Assembly (NCBI GenBank): GCA_043814035.1
Contig: JBDRKJ010000004.1
Span: forward strand, 43,224 to 107,223
Direction: 5' to 3'
From: Peribacter sp043814035
Lineage (GTDB): Bacteria > Patescibacteriota > Gracilibacteria > Peribacterales > Peribacteraceae
Length of the DNA: 64,000 bases
The translations under genes were made by a program, and so were the position numbers. This document shows, in pieces, positions 15,354 through 24,146 of this stretch; the first letter of the stretch is position 1, and every line of letters begins with the position of its first letter. The notes beneath the pieces were generated by a model. That model had not been told where the DNA came from and made no database searches. It saw nothing but the letters and a program-made list of their open reading frames with translations.

Positions 15354-15385
15354 GAATTGACAAATGTGTCAATTCCACTTAAAGT
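15354..15385 (+). promoter_or_regulatory. Promoter with overlapping operator-like palindrome
   Basis: TTGACA (15357-15362), a 17-base spacer and TAAAGT (15380-15385) form a good promoter for the gene starting at 15413. The -35 lies inside a perfect 9-base inverted repeat: GAATTGACA (15354-15362) and TGTCAATTC (15367-15375), 4 bases apart. There is no T-run, so a terminator is unlikely; a repressor site overlapping the -35 fits better. Confidence 0.6.
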
Positions 15386-15412
15386 AATCGCCATTTTGTT
15401 CCCCAACCCGTC

Positions 15413-17071
15413 ATGCGTTCGTATCGCCGCTTGCAGATGCTCTCTCTCCTGAGTCTGGTTGTCGGGCTCGCTATAGGGCTTCACTCCCTCGTGGTTTCTG
15501 TGCCATCTCCCGCTGCTCAGGCCTCTGAGGCCCGCAATATCTTCCTGACGCTTACCAATGGTGCCGACACGGTGAAGCCGGGAGGCGCTCTGACGTATGT
15601 GGTGATCGTGCGTTCCGATGCACAGACCGTGCAGCTGACGGATGTCACTCTGACACTTCCGGCGTATGCCAATCTCGTAGAAGCGAGCAATGCGGGACAG
15701 CGTGTAGGAAACTCCATTGTGTGGAATAACGTCACGCTTGATCCGGTGGTTGAGCGCCGACTCATTGTGAGCGTTTCTGTGGATCCGTTTGCACAGATTG
15801 GTGGCGTGATGACGGCCGAGGCTACGTGTGAAGGTGAGCGTGCAGCGGACACGACGCGGATTGTGGATTCACGTACTGTTCTTCTCCCACCTGAACTGAG
15901 GGTTCGCATCAGTGATGGCAAAGACTATGCCGGACCGGATGAGGAACTGCGATACGTGATCACGGTTGAAAATATTTCGGATACCGACCGCACGTTCGAA
16001 TTGCGCGGCACACTACCTTCAACGCTCTTGTTCCTTGCCGCTACTGGTCAGTATCAGGAGAACTACGGTTCGATTCACTGGTCCGATCAGCTCATTCTTG
16101 CAGGCGATGTGCGGACATTCGAAGTGATGGCCGCTGTGGATCACAGTGCTGTAGATTTCACGAATATCACCTTCAAGGTTTCGGTTGATGGTATGCCGGC
16201 CGGTGATGTTACTGTTGTGCAGCGACAGCCGGTTATTGAGGGCTTTGCCATTACAGTTACTGATAATTTGAATGAGGTGTCACCGGCTTCAGAGGTGATC
16301 TACCAGATTCGGCTGCGTAATACGGATTCCATCCTCGCAACAGGGCTCTCGTTGAGTGCCGCCCTCCCGGTCTACGTGGAATTCATGGATGCCTCGAATG
16401 GCGGTGTTTGGACAGGAAACAATGTGCGTTGGGACAATATCACGGTGAGCCCGCACGGCGAGCGCCTGCTGACAATTGTCGGTCATGTGCGCACCGATGC
16501 GCCCGCGGGAGCAACACTGCGTATGAGTGCTGAGACCCAGGGCTTGGTTGCCGTGGACCTCACGCGCGTCGTCGCTGGTACCCCATCTCGCACCAATCGC
16601 CCGTCGGCATTGCTCACGAAGACGGCAGATCGTCGTGAAGTGAAACCGGGTGACACCGTCACGTACACGGTGACCCTTCGCAATACCACCGATCGTCCGT
16701 TCCGCTCCGTACGTATTGAAGATCGCTTGGATGTTCGCTTCATGACCGTGCTGGGAGCAGAACGCGGACAGATGCAGGGTGACCAGCTTGTCTGGGGAAT
16801 TCCGGAGCTCGATCCTGGTCAAGTTTGGACCGTACGCTACAGCGTGGAGATTTCGCCTCGTGCACCCCATGGTTTCGCTATCGATAACGTCGTGACGGCG
16901 TCGGGTGAGGGTCTCGAAACGCTCTCGCTTACGGAGAAAGTGTACACGACCAGTCTGGGTGTCGTGCGCGGCCTGCCCCCGACGGGAGCTGCATTCGATG
17001 TGATCTTCCTCGTACTGTCAGGCTTGGCAGGCATCGGACAAACCTTCCTCCTCAAGAGACGGATCGCCTAA
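15413..17071 (+). CDS. Secreted DUF11-repeat protein with LPPTG wall-sorting signal
   Basis: 552 residues. A signal peptide (about 1-37, ending A-A-Q-A-S-E-A) leads to four DUF11-like beta domains of about 110-130 residues. Each has a V-x-P-G-x-x-x-x-Y-V/T-V pattern and a matching L-P segment (for example V-K-P-G-D-T-V-T-Y-T-V-T-L-R-N). The C-terminus is L-P-P-T-G followed by a hydrophobic stretch and a basic tail (K-R-R-I-A): the layout of a sortase substrate. No sortase gene is in the window. It is probably a stalk-like surface protein. It has its own promoter with a palindrome and a strong terminator 30 bases downstream, so it is monocistronic. Confidence 0.88.
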   Translation: MRSYRRLQMLSLLSLVVGLAIGLHSLVVSVPSPAAQASEARNIFLTLTNGADTVKPGGALTYVVIVRSDAQTVQLTDVTLTLPAYANLVEASNAGQRVGNSIVWNNVTLDPVVERRLIVSVSVDPFAQIGGVMTAEATCEGERAADTTRIVDSRTVLLPPELRVRISDGKDYAGPDEELRYVITVENISDTDRTFELRGTLPSTLLFLAATGQYQENYGSIHWSDQLILAGDVRTFEVMAAVDHSAVDFTNITFKVSVDGMPAGDVTVVQRQPVIEGFAITVTDNLNEVSPASEVIYQIRLRNTDSILATGLSLSAALPVYVEFMDASNGGVWTGNNVRWDNITVSPHGERLLTIVGHVRTDAPAGATLRMSAETQGLVAVDLTRVVAGTPSRTNRPSALLTKTADRREVKPGDTVTYTVTLRNTTDRPFRSVRIEDRLDVRFMTVLGAERGQMQGDQLVWGIPELDPGQVWTVRYSVEISPRAPHGFAIDNVVTASGEGLETLSLTEKVYTTSLGVVRGLPPTGAAFDVIFLVLSGLAGIGQTFLLKRRIA

Positions 17072-17100
17072 CGAGAGGAGAAAGAACATTGATGATAGAA

Positions 17101-17125
17101 CGCCCCGTAACCGCGGGGCGTTTTT
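17101..17125 (+). terminator. Intrinsic terminator
   Basis: CGCCCCG (17101-17107) pairs with CGGGGCG (17114-17120), followed by TTTTT. It ends the DUF11 gene transcript and overlaps the stop codon of the convergent gene. Confidence 0.88.
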
Positions 17126-17447
17126 AGCCTCCGCTCATCGCTGTGAGGATCTGCTGCATCAGATCGATGATATCGCTGAAGGAGAGCTCGAAGGGAATAT
17201 CGAGCAGGCGGGCGATGAAGAGAACAAGGAAGTACGCGATAAAGGCGACAATCAGGCCCACGATGGAGTACCGAATAGTGTGCACAGCTTTCTTGATCTT
17301 CTCCTCGTTTCCGGCAGAGAGGATGAACGAGATACCGCCGATGATGATAAAGATGAGGCAGAGGATCGTGGCTGCTATAAGCCCGAGCGCGATGAAAACC
17401 GAGATGATTTCCATGGCATTGCCGCCTTCGAGGAGTTCGCGGAGCAT
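17124..17447 (-). CDS. Small two-helix membrane protein (VirB2/TrbC-pilin-like)
   Basis: 107 residues with the start at 17447; a second candidate ATG is at 17414. Two long hydrophobic helices (about residues 14-38 and 57-82) are separated by a short polar loop S-A-G-N-E-E-K-I-K-K-A. A short amphipathic C-terminus ends M-S-G-G. This layout is common in CPR genomes and resembles VirB2/TrbC pilin-like or holin-like small membrane proteins, but no catalytic motif identifies it. It is third in the rpsP-khpA unit on the same strand, 31 bases after khpA. Confidence 0.6.
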   Translation of the reverse strand: MLRELLEGGNAMEIISVFIALGLIAATILCLIFIIIGGISFILSAGNEEKIKKAVHTIRYSIVGLIVAFIAYFLVLFIARLLDIPFELSFSDIIDLMQQILTAMSGG

Positions 17448-17478
17448 CGGAGAAGAGGGGAAAAAAGAAGAACAGTGC

Positions 17479-17760
17479 TCAGGCAGCAGTTGCCGCTGAG
17501 TCCGGTTCAAGAATCTTGAGGTTGACGCGCTCCGAAGCATTGCCACCAATGATGCGTAGCAGTGTGCGGAGGGCCTTGACCGTCTGGCCGCCCTTACCAA
17601 TAAGCTTTCCCATATCACGTTCGCTTACGCGAACCGTGAGCAGAATACCGAGCTCGTCTTTCTTCACCTCAATCGCAAGTTGATCTTTATCTTCGCAAAG
17701 CGCGTCGAGTACAAATTGGAGGAACACTTGCCCGGGGAGTACCTGCGTGTCTTCTGACAT
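17479..17760 (-). CDS. khpA: KH-domain RNA-binding protein KhpA
   Basis: 93 residues. A single KH domain with the RNA-binding loop I-G-K-G-G (in K-L-I-G-K-G-G-Q-T-V-K-A-L-R) sits at about 53-66. The downstream helix R-T-L-L-R-I-I-G-G and R-V-N-L-K-I-L-E strand complete it. The position directly after rpsP is the classical rpsP-ylqC (khpA) arrangement of Gram-positive bacteria. The family binds RNA, often with KhpB, and influences cell growth or division. The C-terminal tail is short and Ala-rich. Confidence 0.88.
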   Translation of the reverse strand: MSEDTQVLPGQVFLQFVLDALCEDKDQLAIEVKKDELGILLTVRVSERDMGKLIGKGGQTVKALRTLLRIIGGNASERVNLKILEPDSAATAA

Positions 17761-17801
17761 ATGTGGTTAGTCTAGTCGGTTTGCGAGCCGATGCAAAGCA
17801 C

Positions 17802-18284
17802 TCACGCTGCGGGAGTGGGAGCGTCCTGTTCGGGAGGAGGTGTTTCTGCTGGTGTTTCGGGAGCAGGAGTCTGGGCAGCTTCAGGTGCCTCTGGTGCAGG
17901 AGTCTGGGCAGCTTCGGGTGCTACATCTTCTACTGCAGGAGCCGAAGGTTTTTCTGCTGCAGGGGTGGCCGGCACTGTTACGGCCGGTGCCTCTTCTTCC
18001 TTCTTGCGTTTCTGTTTCGTGTAACGCTGTATGTACTTCTCCATTCCCTTCATGCCCTGTTTACGCAGCAGGCGTGCTGCAGTGTCGCTGATGGCGGCTC
18101 CACGCTGCATCCAAAATTCCACACGATCAGTTTTCACCTCGAGAACAGCTGGATTACGAGAAGGCAGGTAGTGGCCGAGGATTTCGAGGAACTTCCCCTT
18201 TACCGAACGTGCCTTCTCGGCAACAACGAGACGGTATGTCGGGAGATTTTCGCGGCCAGTACGCTGAAGTCGAATGATGAGCAT
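17802..18284 (-). CDS. rpsP: 30S ribosomal protein S16 with long Ala/Pro/Glu tail
   Basis: 160 residues. Residues 1-85 are a standard S16 (M-L-I-I-R-L-Q-R-T-G-R, then Y-R-L-V-V-A-E-K-A-R, then D-R-V-E-F-W-M-Q-R-G-A). Residues 95-160 form a low-complexity tail in which A-P-E-(A/T)-P-E-A-A-Q-T-P-like units repeat. Typical S16 is 80-100 residues, so the tail nearly doubles the protein. It is probably disordered and exposed at the ribosome surface. It is the first gene of the rpsP-khpA-membrane protein unit. Confidence 0.93.
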   Translation of the reverse strand: MLIIRLQRTGRENLPTYRLVVAEKARSVKGKFLEILGHYLPSRNPAVLEVKTDRVEFWMQRGAAISDTAARLLRKQGMKGMEKYIQRYTKQKRKKEEEAPAVTVPATPAAEKPSAPAVEDVAPEAAQTPAPEAPEAAQTPAPETPAETPPPEQDAPTPAA

Positions 18285-18382
18285 GGAATCAGTGACCTGA
18301 CGAAAATCAGGTGTGGGGGGAGTTTAAGAGAGCAGGAGCCTTGGTGCAAGCGGGAATACAGCTTTCCTTCAGAAGATGCTCT

Positions 18383-18688
18383 TTATTTCTGTGAACGTGT
18401 TCGCACGAGACGAATGGTACGCACAGGCAGAAATCCGCATTCTTCACGCAGAAAGACCTTGAGGTGTGGCAGTGCAGAAAGGCATTTTTGAGCGGCTGCC
18501 GAGTGTTCACATTCAATGAGGAGTGTGCCGTCTTCCTGCAGGGAGCGCGGCAGAACAGCTGTACGAATATCCGGCAGATTCTCAGCGATCCATGTGCGCG
18601 CATGTTGCAGAACGAGGGCCGCGTCAACGTGTTGTTTCAGGTCTTTTGATTTGAGGACGTTCGAGGGGATAACCTTGAGGCGATCCAT
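18383..18688 (-). CDS. DUF721/DciA-like protein
   Basis: 101 residues. The pattern of an N-terminal helix (D-A-A-L-V-L-Q-H-A-R-T-W-I-A-E-N-L), then L-P-R-S-L-Q-E-D-G-T-L-L-I-E-C-E-H-S-A-A-A-Q, then a helix and a final basic R-T-I-R-L-V-R-T-R strand, matches the DUF721 domain. That family includes DciA, the bacterial loader or operator of the replicative helicase DnaB. No DnaC-type loader is visible and dnaB itself lies at 28269. The family assignment is from pattern only. Confidence 0.6.
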   Translation of the reverse strand: MDRLKVIPSNVLKSKDLKQHVDAALVLQHARTWIAENLPDIRTAVLPRSLQEDGTLLIECEHSAAAQKCLSALPHLKVFLREECGFLPVRTIRLVRTRSQK

Positions 18689-18793
18689 GAAGAAGGGGGA
18701 ACGTGTCTCGTCAGTGTAGGCTTCTGTGAAGAGAGGAGGAAGTACACGTTTCCCGTTTCTGGTTTCTCATTGCAGGTTTAGGATGGAGGGGTC

Positions 18794-19930
18794 ATGCCTG
18801 AGCACATTCCTACACTGTTGTTCGTCGATCAGTACGGGCAGATCGGCGGCGGGCAACGCATTCTTCTGGATCTTGTGGAAGCGGCGAACACAAGAGGGTG
18901 GCAGGTGCACGTGCTGTGTCCCGTAGGCCCGCTCGAGGAGGCGGTACGTCATGCCGGTGGTGAGCCGCACCCGCTCACACTCCCCTCAATGCGCGATGGT
19001 CCGAAATCCGTTTTCGCATTCCTGCGCGGATGGCAGGCGTCTCGGCGCATTGCGAAGGAGTATGCATCGCTTGCACAAGGGTGCGATCTGATTGTGGTGA
19101 ATGGCCCGCGCACACTTGCGATTGCACGTGCGTGGGTACGTACGCTTAAGAAGCCCACACTGCTCTACCTGCATAAGCGGTACGGACGCGCAGAGATGAT
19201 GCTCGTGCGGTTCTTTCTCTCGCTTCCGCGCACGGCTGCCGTAGCTGTCTCGGCATTGGTGGTGCAACCGCTTCGGGATCTTTCCAATGTCCACCTCATA
19301 CATAATTGGGTTTCTGTGGCATTCCTCGAGGAGCCAGTGTCTGCAGATCAATTGCGTCAGACGTTAGGGATCACCGATACCCATCCGATCATTCTGGTTC
19401 CCGGTCGGTTCTCTCCTCTCAAAGGTCAGCTGCTCGTTTTAGAGGCATCCAAACTGCTCTCGGATATTCCGTGTCACTTCGTCTTCTCGGGGGCGCCGCT
19501 CTTTGAGGGGCAGGGGAGGAAAGTTGCCAAGGAACTGACAGCTCAAGCCGCACAGCAACCGGACAGGATTCACGTAATAGATTGGCAGGAGGGGATGCCC
19601 GCACTCTATGACGGAGCGGATATCGTAGTCGTTCCTTCGGTGTGGGAAGAGCCGTTCGGCCTCACGGCGGTCGAGGCGATGGCGCGCAGTCGTCCGCTCA
19701 TTGTGACGGACCGTGGCACATTGCCTGAGATTGCAGACGGCGGCAGGATGGCGCAGGTGGTTTTGGCAAATGCAGAAGCAATCGCAGCAGCGCTTCACAC
19801 GTTCTTCGTAGATCGTCAGATGTGGAAGGAAAGGGCAGAACGAGCACGCACCTACGTGGAGGAGCAGTTCCATCCGCAGAAGTTGCAGCAACAAGTTTTC
19901 GATGTGTGCGCATCACTGCTCTCTTCATGA
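18794..19930 (+). CDS. Glycosyltransferase family 4 (GT-B)
   Basis: 378 residues. The N-terminal Rossmann domain has F-V-D-Q-Y-G-Q-I-G-G-G-Q-R-I-L-L. The C-terminal domain has V-P-G-R-F-S-P-L-K-G-Q near 205 and the signature V-V-P-S-V-W-E-E-P-F-G-L-T-A-V-E-A-M-A near 275-293, including the E-x7-E donor-binding glutamates. It transfers a sugar from a nucleotide-sugar donor, probably to an envelope glycan. GGAGG five bases before the ATG is a Shine-Dalgarno. The stop overlaps the prmC start (ATGA), indicating translational coupling. Confidence 0.9.
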   Translation: MPEHIPTLLFVDQYGQIGGGQRILLDLVEAANTRGWQVHVLCPVGPLEEAVRHAGGEPHPLTLPSMRDGPKSVFAFLRGWQASRRIAKEYASLAQGCDLIVVNGPRTLAIARAWVRTLKKPTLLYLHKRYGRAEMMLVRFFLSLPRTAAVAVSALVVQPLRDLSNVHLIHNWVSVAFLEEPVSADQLRQTLGITDTHPIILVPGRFSPLKGQLLVLEASKLLSDIPCHFVFSGAPLFEGQGRKVAKELTAQAAQQPDRIHVIDWQEGMPALYDGADIVVVPSVWEEPFGLTAVEAMARSRPLIVTDRGTLPEIADGGRMAQVVLANAEAIAAALHTFFVDRQMWKERAERARTYVEEQFHPQKLQQQVFDVCASLLSS

Positions 19931-20724
19931 CGATTGACGTACTTATTGCGGCGAGTGCGCTCCCGCGCATCGAAGCAGAGCTTCTCGTTGCCACGGCGAT
20001 GAAACAGAATCGTACGTGGGTGTTCGCGCACGGCGATGTCTCTGTTCCGTCCGATGTGCAGAACAGTATCGAGAATTGCTTTGCGCGTAGACGTGCGGGA
20101 GAACCCGTGGCCTACATCATCGGCGAACGCGAGTTCTTCGGTCGTACATTCGGTGTGACGCCTGCAGTGCTCATTCCCCGTCCTGCGACGGAGCAGCTGG
20201 TGGAGCGCGCACTGGAGTATCTGGCGCATCCTCACGATACTTGCACTCCGGCAGATGCAGGGATTTCCATCGTGTCGAAGGTGCTCCGTCCCGGATTACA
20301 TCCTGCGGTCGTGGTGGATTGCGGAACAGGTTCGGGATGCATCGCGATCACGCTGGCTCTGGAGTGTGGGGAACTCCAGATCATTGCGACAGATAGCAGC
20401 AGCGCAGCACTGGAGGTTGCGCGTCAGAACGCTGAGCGGCATGGCGTCGCTGATCGCATCGATGTTCGTCAGGGCGACGGACTCGCTCCCGTTACGGATC
20501 TGCAACAGCCTTTCCTGCTCGTCGCCAATCCTCCGTACATTCCGGCTGGTGCAGTCCTCGAGCGGCAGGTGGCGGAGCACGAGCCAGCGATGGCTCTCTA
20601 CGCGGGTGATGACGGTGGCGATATCATTCGCATGTTGGTGAAACAGGCACGGGAATGTCCACAGTGCGTGGGCATGTTGTGTGAGTGTCAGACAAATCAG
20701 GCTATTTGGCTTACATCAGCGTGA
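19927..20724 (+). CDS. prmC: Peptide chain release factor N5-glutamine methyltransferase
   Basis: 265 residues from the ATG at 19927, which overlaps the previous stop. The N-terminal helical domain ends in G-E-P-V-A-Y-I-I-G-E-R-E-F-F-G. The SAM domain has V-V-V-D-C-G-T-G-S-G-C-I-A-I (motif I) and the catalytic N-P-P-Y-I-P. It methylates the GGQ glutamine of release factors. The C-terminus stops at W-L-T-S-A, about 20-25 residues before the usual end of the family, so the last strand pair appears missing; natural shortening and a late frameshift are both possible. Confidence 0.88.
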   Translation: MTIDVLIAASALPRIEAELLVATAMKQNRTWVFAHGDVSVPSDVQNSIENCFARRRAGEPVAYIIGEREFFGRTFGVTPAVLIPRPATEQLVERALEYLAHPHDTCTPADAGISIVSKVLRPGLHPAVVVDCGTGSGCIAITLALECGELQIIATDSSSAALEVARQNAERHGVADRIDVRQGDGLAPVTDLQQPFLLVANPPYIPAGAVLERQVAEHEPAMALYAGDDGGDIIRMLVKQARECPQCVGMLCECQTNQAIWLTSA

Positions 20725-20745
20725 AAGTGCACTAAGATTTTCTTG

Positions 20746-20931
20746 ATGGCCGTTGATGAATCTCCCGACGATCCCAATTCCTCATGGCAAAGAGTGCGGT
20801 ATGGCCCTCCCGATCCTCAGGCAATTGAAGAGGATCCTGAGGTAGAGAATGATCCTCTTATCCAGAAGATTCGAGCCCTGCTGGACTCGGGTGAACCGCG
20901 GAGTTTCCTTCTCAAAGGTCGGGAAGATTGA
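20746..20931 (+). CDS. Small acidic hypothetical protein (61 aa)
   Basis: 61 residues from the ATG at 20746, rich in Asp/Glu/Pro, ending L-L-D-S-G-E-P-R-S-F-L-L-K-G-R-E-D. TAAGAT lies 7 bases before the ATG, the leaderless spacing seen widely in this window. It ends 12 bases before purA and may be cotranscribed with it. I recognise no family. Confidence 0.55.
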   Translation: MAVDESPDDPNSSWQRVRYGPPDPQAIEEDPEVENDPLIQKIRALLDSGEPRSFLLKGRED

Positions 20932-20943
20932 TACTGTAGTGCC

Positions 20944-22188
20944 GTGCAGAAGCTCTTGAAGTCCTTCGGCCCCGTCTGTGCCGTCATCGGCGCCCAGTGG
21001 GGAGATGAAGGCAAAGGGAAGGCAATTGACCTTTTATCGGAGCACTACGATGTCATTGCGCGGGCTTGTGGTGGGGCAAATGCCGGACACACCATTGTCG
21101 TTGCGGGGAAGAAGCATATTTTTCATTTGCTTCCGTCCGGAGCATTGCATCCCCATTCGACTGTCGTGATTGGATCGGGGCTGGTACTGCATCTGCCGAC
21201 ACTCCTCGAAGAAATTCGTACGCTACAGGATGCGGGAATCGATGTGCTGCCGCGCCTCTTCATTTCTCGCGAAGCGCACATCGTCTTTGAGTTCCACAAG
21301 CAGATCGATGCCGCATTCGAAGAGCAGCGAGCGGCGCGGGAGGGGAAGGGGATTGGCACGACACAGCGGGGTATCGGGCCTGCATACATGGATAAAGCGG
21401 CGCGTTCGGGCACCCGCATGGAGAGTCTTTTGCTTGCAGATTTGCGTCCTATTCTCACGGCGCATGCCGAGCGTGTGCAGCGGCTCTACGATGTGACGGT
21501 GGACATTGATGCCGAGCTCAAGAGTCTTGTCGAAGCTCAGAAGCTGCTCGGAGACCATATTGTCGACACCGTCGCACTCCTCCACGAGCAACTTGTGCAG
21601 AAGAAAAACGTGCTCATTGAGGGCGCGCAAGCCAGCCTGCTCGACCTCGACCACGGCACGTACCCGTACGTTACGAGCAGTCAGACCACTGCCGCCGGTG
21701 CACTGCAGGGATTAGGTTTGCCTCCACGTGTGCTCACCTCCTGTATCGGTGTGGCCAAGGCGTACTGTACGCGTGTCGGTGAAGGAGATTTTGTGACGGA
21801 AGTCACGGGGGAGCGCGGTGACCGGCTCCGCGAGCGGGGAGGGGAGTACGGCTCCACGACGGGTCGTCCGCGACGCTGTGGATGGCTAAGTATTCCCGAT
21901 CTCAAGCGTGCAGCCATGATCAACGGCTTCACACACTGGAACATCACGAAGCTCGATGTGCTGGATGAAGAGGAGGAGATTCCGGTCTGTATGGACATCA
22001 ATGCCGATGGTGCGCCTGTGTGGAAGAATCTTCCTGGTTGGCGTACCTCAACGGTTGGCGTTACGGCATTCGACAAGCTGCCGAAGCAGGCGCAGGAGTA
22101 CATCATGTTCATCGAGAAGGAGACAGGGGTTCCTGTGAGCCTCATCGGTACAGGGCCGGGACGGGAGCAGATGGTTGTTCAGCTCTAG
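20944..22188 (+). CDS. purA: Adenylosuccinate synthetase
   Basis: 414 residues from a GTG. It has I-G-A-Q-W-G-D-E-G-K-G-K (P-loop-like, IMP/GTP site), G-G-A-N-A-G-H-T, G-P-A-Y-M-D-K-A-A-R, the E-G-A-Q-A segment with D-H-G-T-Y-P-Y-V-T-S, and T-G-R-P-R-R-C-G-W. It makes adenylosuccinate from IMP and aspartate with GTP. No purB or other purine gene is nearby, so it may serve salvage. TGATACTGT ends 6 bases before the GTG, an extended -10 at leaderless distance. The stop abuts that of the convergent nadK. Confidence 0.96.
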   Translation: MQKLLKSFGPVCAVIGAQWGDEGKGKAIDLLSEHYDVIARACGGANAGHTIVVAGKKHIFHLLPSGALHPHSTVVIGSGLVLHLPTLLEEIRTLQDAGIDVLPRLFISREAHIVFEFHKQIDAAFEEQRAAREGKGIGTTQRGIGPAYMDKAARSGTRMESLLLADLRPILTAHAERVQRLYDVTVDIDAELKSLVEAQKLLGDHIVDTVALLHEQLVQKKNVLIEGAQASLLDLDHGTYPYVTSSQTTAAGALQGLGLPPRVLTSCIGVAKAYCTRVGEGDFVTEVTGERGDRLRERGGEYGSTTGRPRRCGWLSIPDLKRAAMINGFTHWNITKLDVLDEEEEIPVCMDINADGAPVWKNLPGWRTSTVGVTAFDKLPKQAQEYIMFIEKETGVPVSLIGTGPGREQMVVQL

Positions 22189-23067
22189 TTATTCTCCCCA
22201 CCTGAGTTTTGTGCGCAGTGTACGGAGAAAGGTATCTTGTTTTCTGCGCAAGAATTTTGCGGTGTGTTTGGCTGTGGTGCAACGCACGTGGTCACCATCC
22301 TGCAGGGGGATGTACATCTGCCCGTCGATCGTGAGGTTCACGTCGACATCGGCAAACTTGCGCGTCTTCATGTGTATGCCGACGTCCACCTTGCTGTCGC
22401 CATTAATGACAACTGGTTTCTGTGAGAAGCTGTAAGGATTGATAGGCGTGAGGATGAGTGCAGATTTGAAGGTCGGATGCACGATCGGGCCGCCGGCAGC
22501 CAGTGAGTAGGCCGTGGATCCGGTAGGAGTGGCAATGATGAGTCCGTCGGCATGATACGTCGTGAGGGGATCGCTGTTCACAACGGTCTCGAGATCGATA
22601 AGGCGTGCAATCGTCCCCTGGGCAATGACGGCTTCATTGAGAGCATACCCTGAGAAAAACTTCTTCTTCTTGCGAATCGTTTCGACGCTGAGGAGACTAC
22701 GTTCGTCGATGGTGCCCTGTCCTCGCAAAAGGGCTGGCAGAACGCGCTGGATTTCGTCGAGCTCAATCTCTGCGAGAAAACCCAGCGTGCCTCTGTTCAC
22801 GTTGAGGATCGGCACCGAGAAATCCTGCATTTCGCGGACGGTGCGCATCACCGTTCCATCACCACCAATCACAAGCATGAGATCCATCTTCTGCCTTGGT
22901 GTAAGAGAATCGCATCCGCGGGCACAGGGCAGATCGTGAAGACGTTTGTGATCGACGAAAATGGTGCTTCCAGCCTTGTGCAGAATCTTCAATATAGACG
23001 ATATGGCTTCGTCTTTATGATCGAATCCAGATTTCACCGTCAGGCCGATCCGGCGGTATTTCGTCAT
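22189..23067 (-). CDS. nadK: NAD kinase
   Basis: 292 residues. It has the diacylglycerol-kinase-like G-G-D-G-T motif near 67, N-E-A-V-I near 145, and the glycine/threonine segment A-T-P-T-G-S-T-A-Y-S-L-A-A-G-G-P-I near 177-193. It phosphorylates NAD to NADP. TACACT lies 6 bases before the ATG, with no Shine-Dalgarno. A GTGTA-N6-TACAG near-palindrome just upstream (23076-23091) resembles the SOS-box pattern but has one mismatch. Confidence 0.95.
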   Translation of the reverse strand: MTKYRRIGLTVKSGFDHKDEAISSILKILHKAGSTIFVDHKRLHDLPCARGCDSLTPRQKMDLMLVIGGDGTVMRTVREMQDFSVPILNVNRGTLGFLAEIELDEIQRVLPALLRGQGTIDERSLLSVETIRKKKKFFSGYALNEAVIAQGTIARLIDLETVVNSDPLTTYHADGLIIATPTGSTAYSLAAGGPIVHPTFKSALILTPINPYSFSQKPVVINGDSKVDVGIHMKTRKFADVDVNLTIDGQMYIPLQDGDHVRCTTAKHTAKFLRRKQDTFLRTLRTKLRWGE

Positions 23068-23084
23068 GCGTACAGTGTACCGTG

Positions 23085-24146
23085 TTACAGGAATGCCTGG
23101 ACACCAGAAAGAAATAAATCCACTGTGCGTTTCCAGCTGAACCGAAGCGCCTGCTGCGGGCCAGCACGGGTCATCTGCATACGGACTGCGCTATCCTCTA
23201 ATAAGGTTTTGAGGCTGTGAGTGAGAGCTATTTGATCCTCAGGATCGGCGAAGAGTGCCGCATCACCTGCCACCTCTGGCAGGCTTCCTCGTTTGCTTGT
23301 GAGCACGGGGATACCGCGCTGTAGGGCATCTAAGACCGGCATACCAAATCCTTCGTACAGCGACGGGAGCGCGAAGATAGTGGCAGTCGAAAGCAGCGCT
23401 TCGTACTCAGTATCCGTCACGTATCCACGCCACTCGACACCCGGGGTCTCGCGAGCGAGGCGGATGATCTCACGGTCACGCCACCCACGACCGCCGGCAA
23501 TGACCAATCGTGCATTGTTGCGGGTGGATTCAGGCAGGGCGGCAAACGCGCGGATGAGTCCGATCTGATTCTTGCGGGGGCAGAGTGTACCGATGCTCAA
23601 AATCGTTCGACCGTCCGGAACATTCTGCGGTGCGGTTTCACTGTACGGCCCTGCAAATATCACGGAGATGCGCTCACTTTTGAGGAACGCAAAGCGATTG
23701 AGTAGGTCGTGCTTCGTGGCTTCGCTAATGGCACAGACGTGACAAGCATTCGCGAGGGCGCGTCGCAGTGTCAGACGTTCAATAATCTGCGCTTTGCGTT
23801 GGTGCGGTTCCCCACGAAATGCGATGAGATCATGTACGAGCGGGATAACAGGAACGGAACCACCAGTGAGAAACGGGACGATGTAGCTGGTGGGGCTGAA
23901 GTACGTGAGGTCGTTCTTACGAGAGCGCAGCAATCGTGCGGCGCGCAGATGCCAGCGTGCGCCGGCGGGAAGAATATGACTACGAACATTAGGGAGCTGC
24001 CAGGACGAGGGAAGTGCGCGATCACTGAGGAGTAACACGGGAAGATTGCGTGTAAAGAGCTCCTCAAGAAAGCAGTGTGCCCAGCGAGCTTTTCCTGTTG
24101 GTGTTGCGCTGAGTGCCTCTCGACAATCGATGGTGAGCGTACGCAT
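23085..24146 (-). CDS. Glycosyltransferase family 4 (GT-B)
   Basis: 353 residues. It has S-I-G-T-L-C-P-R-K-N-Q near 185, V-E-W-R-G-Y-V near 237 and the signature L-P-S-L-Y-E-G-F-G-M-P-V-L-D-A-L near 257-272, followed by S-L-P-E-V-A-G-D-A-A. It resembles mannosyltransferases of the WbaZ/PimB type. It is probably an envelope-glycan enzyme, with donor and acceptor unknown. TAGACT sits 6 bases before the ATG. The upstream region is shared with a divergent membrane-protein gene. Confidence 0.88.
   Translation of the reverse strand: MRTLTIDCREALSATPTGKARWAHCFLEELFTRNLPVLLLSDRALPSSWQLPNVRSHILPAGARWHLRAARLLRSRKNDLTYFSPTSYIVPFLTGGSVPVIPLVHDLIAFRGEPHQRKAQIIERLTLRRALANACHVCAISEATKHDLLNRFAFLKSERISVIFAGPYSETAPQNVPDGRTILSIGTLCPRKNQIGLIRAFAALPESTRNNARLVIAGGRGWRDREIIRLARETPGVEWRGYVTDTEYEALLSTATIFALPSLYEGFGMPVLDALQRGIPVLTSKRGSLPEVAGDAALFADPEDQIALTHSLKTLLEDSAVRMQMTRAGPQQALRFSWKRTVDLFLSGVQAFL

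Noticed and set aside
23076..23091. Fourth SOS box before nadK (GTGTA-N6-TACAG)
   Set aside because: One half-site differs from the three strong sites and the gene is not a typical SOS member; reported only as a near match.
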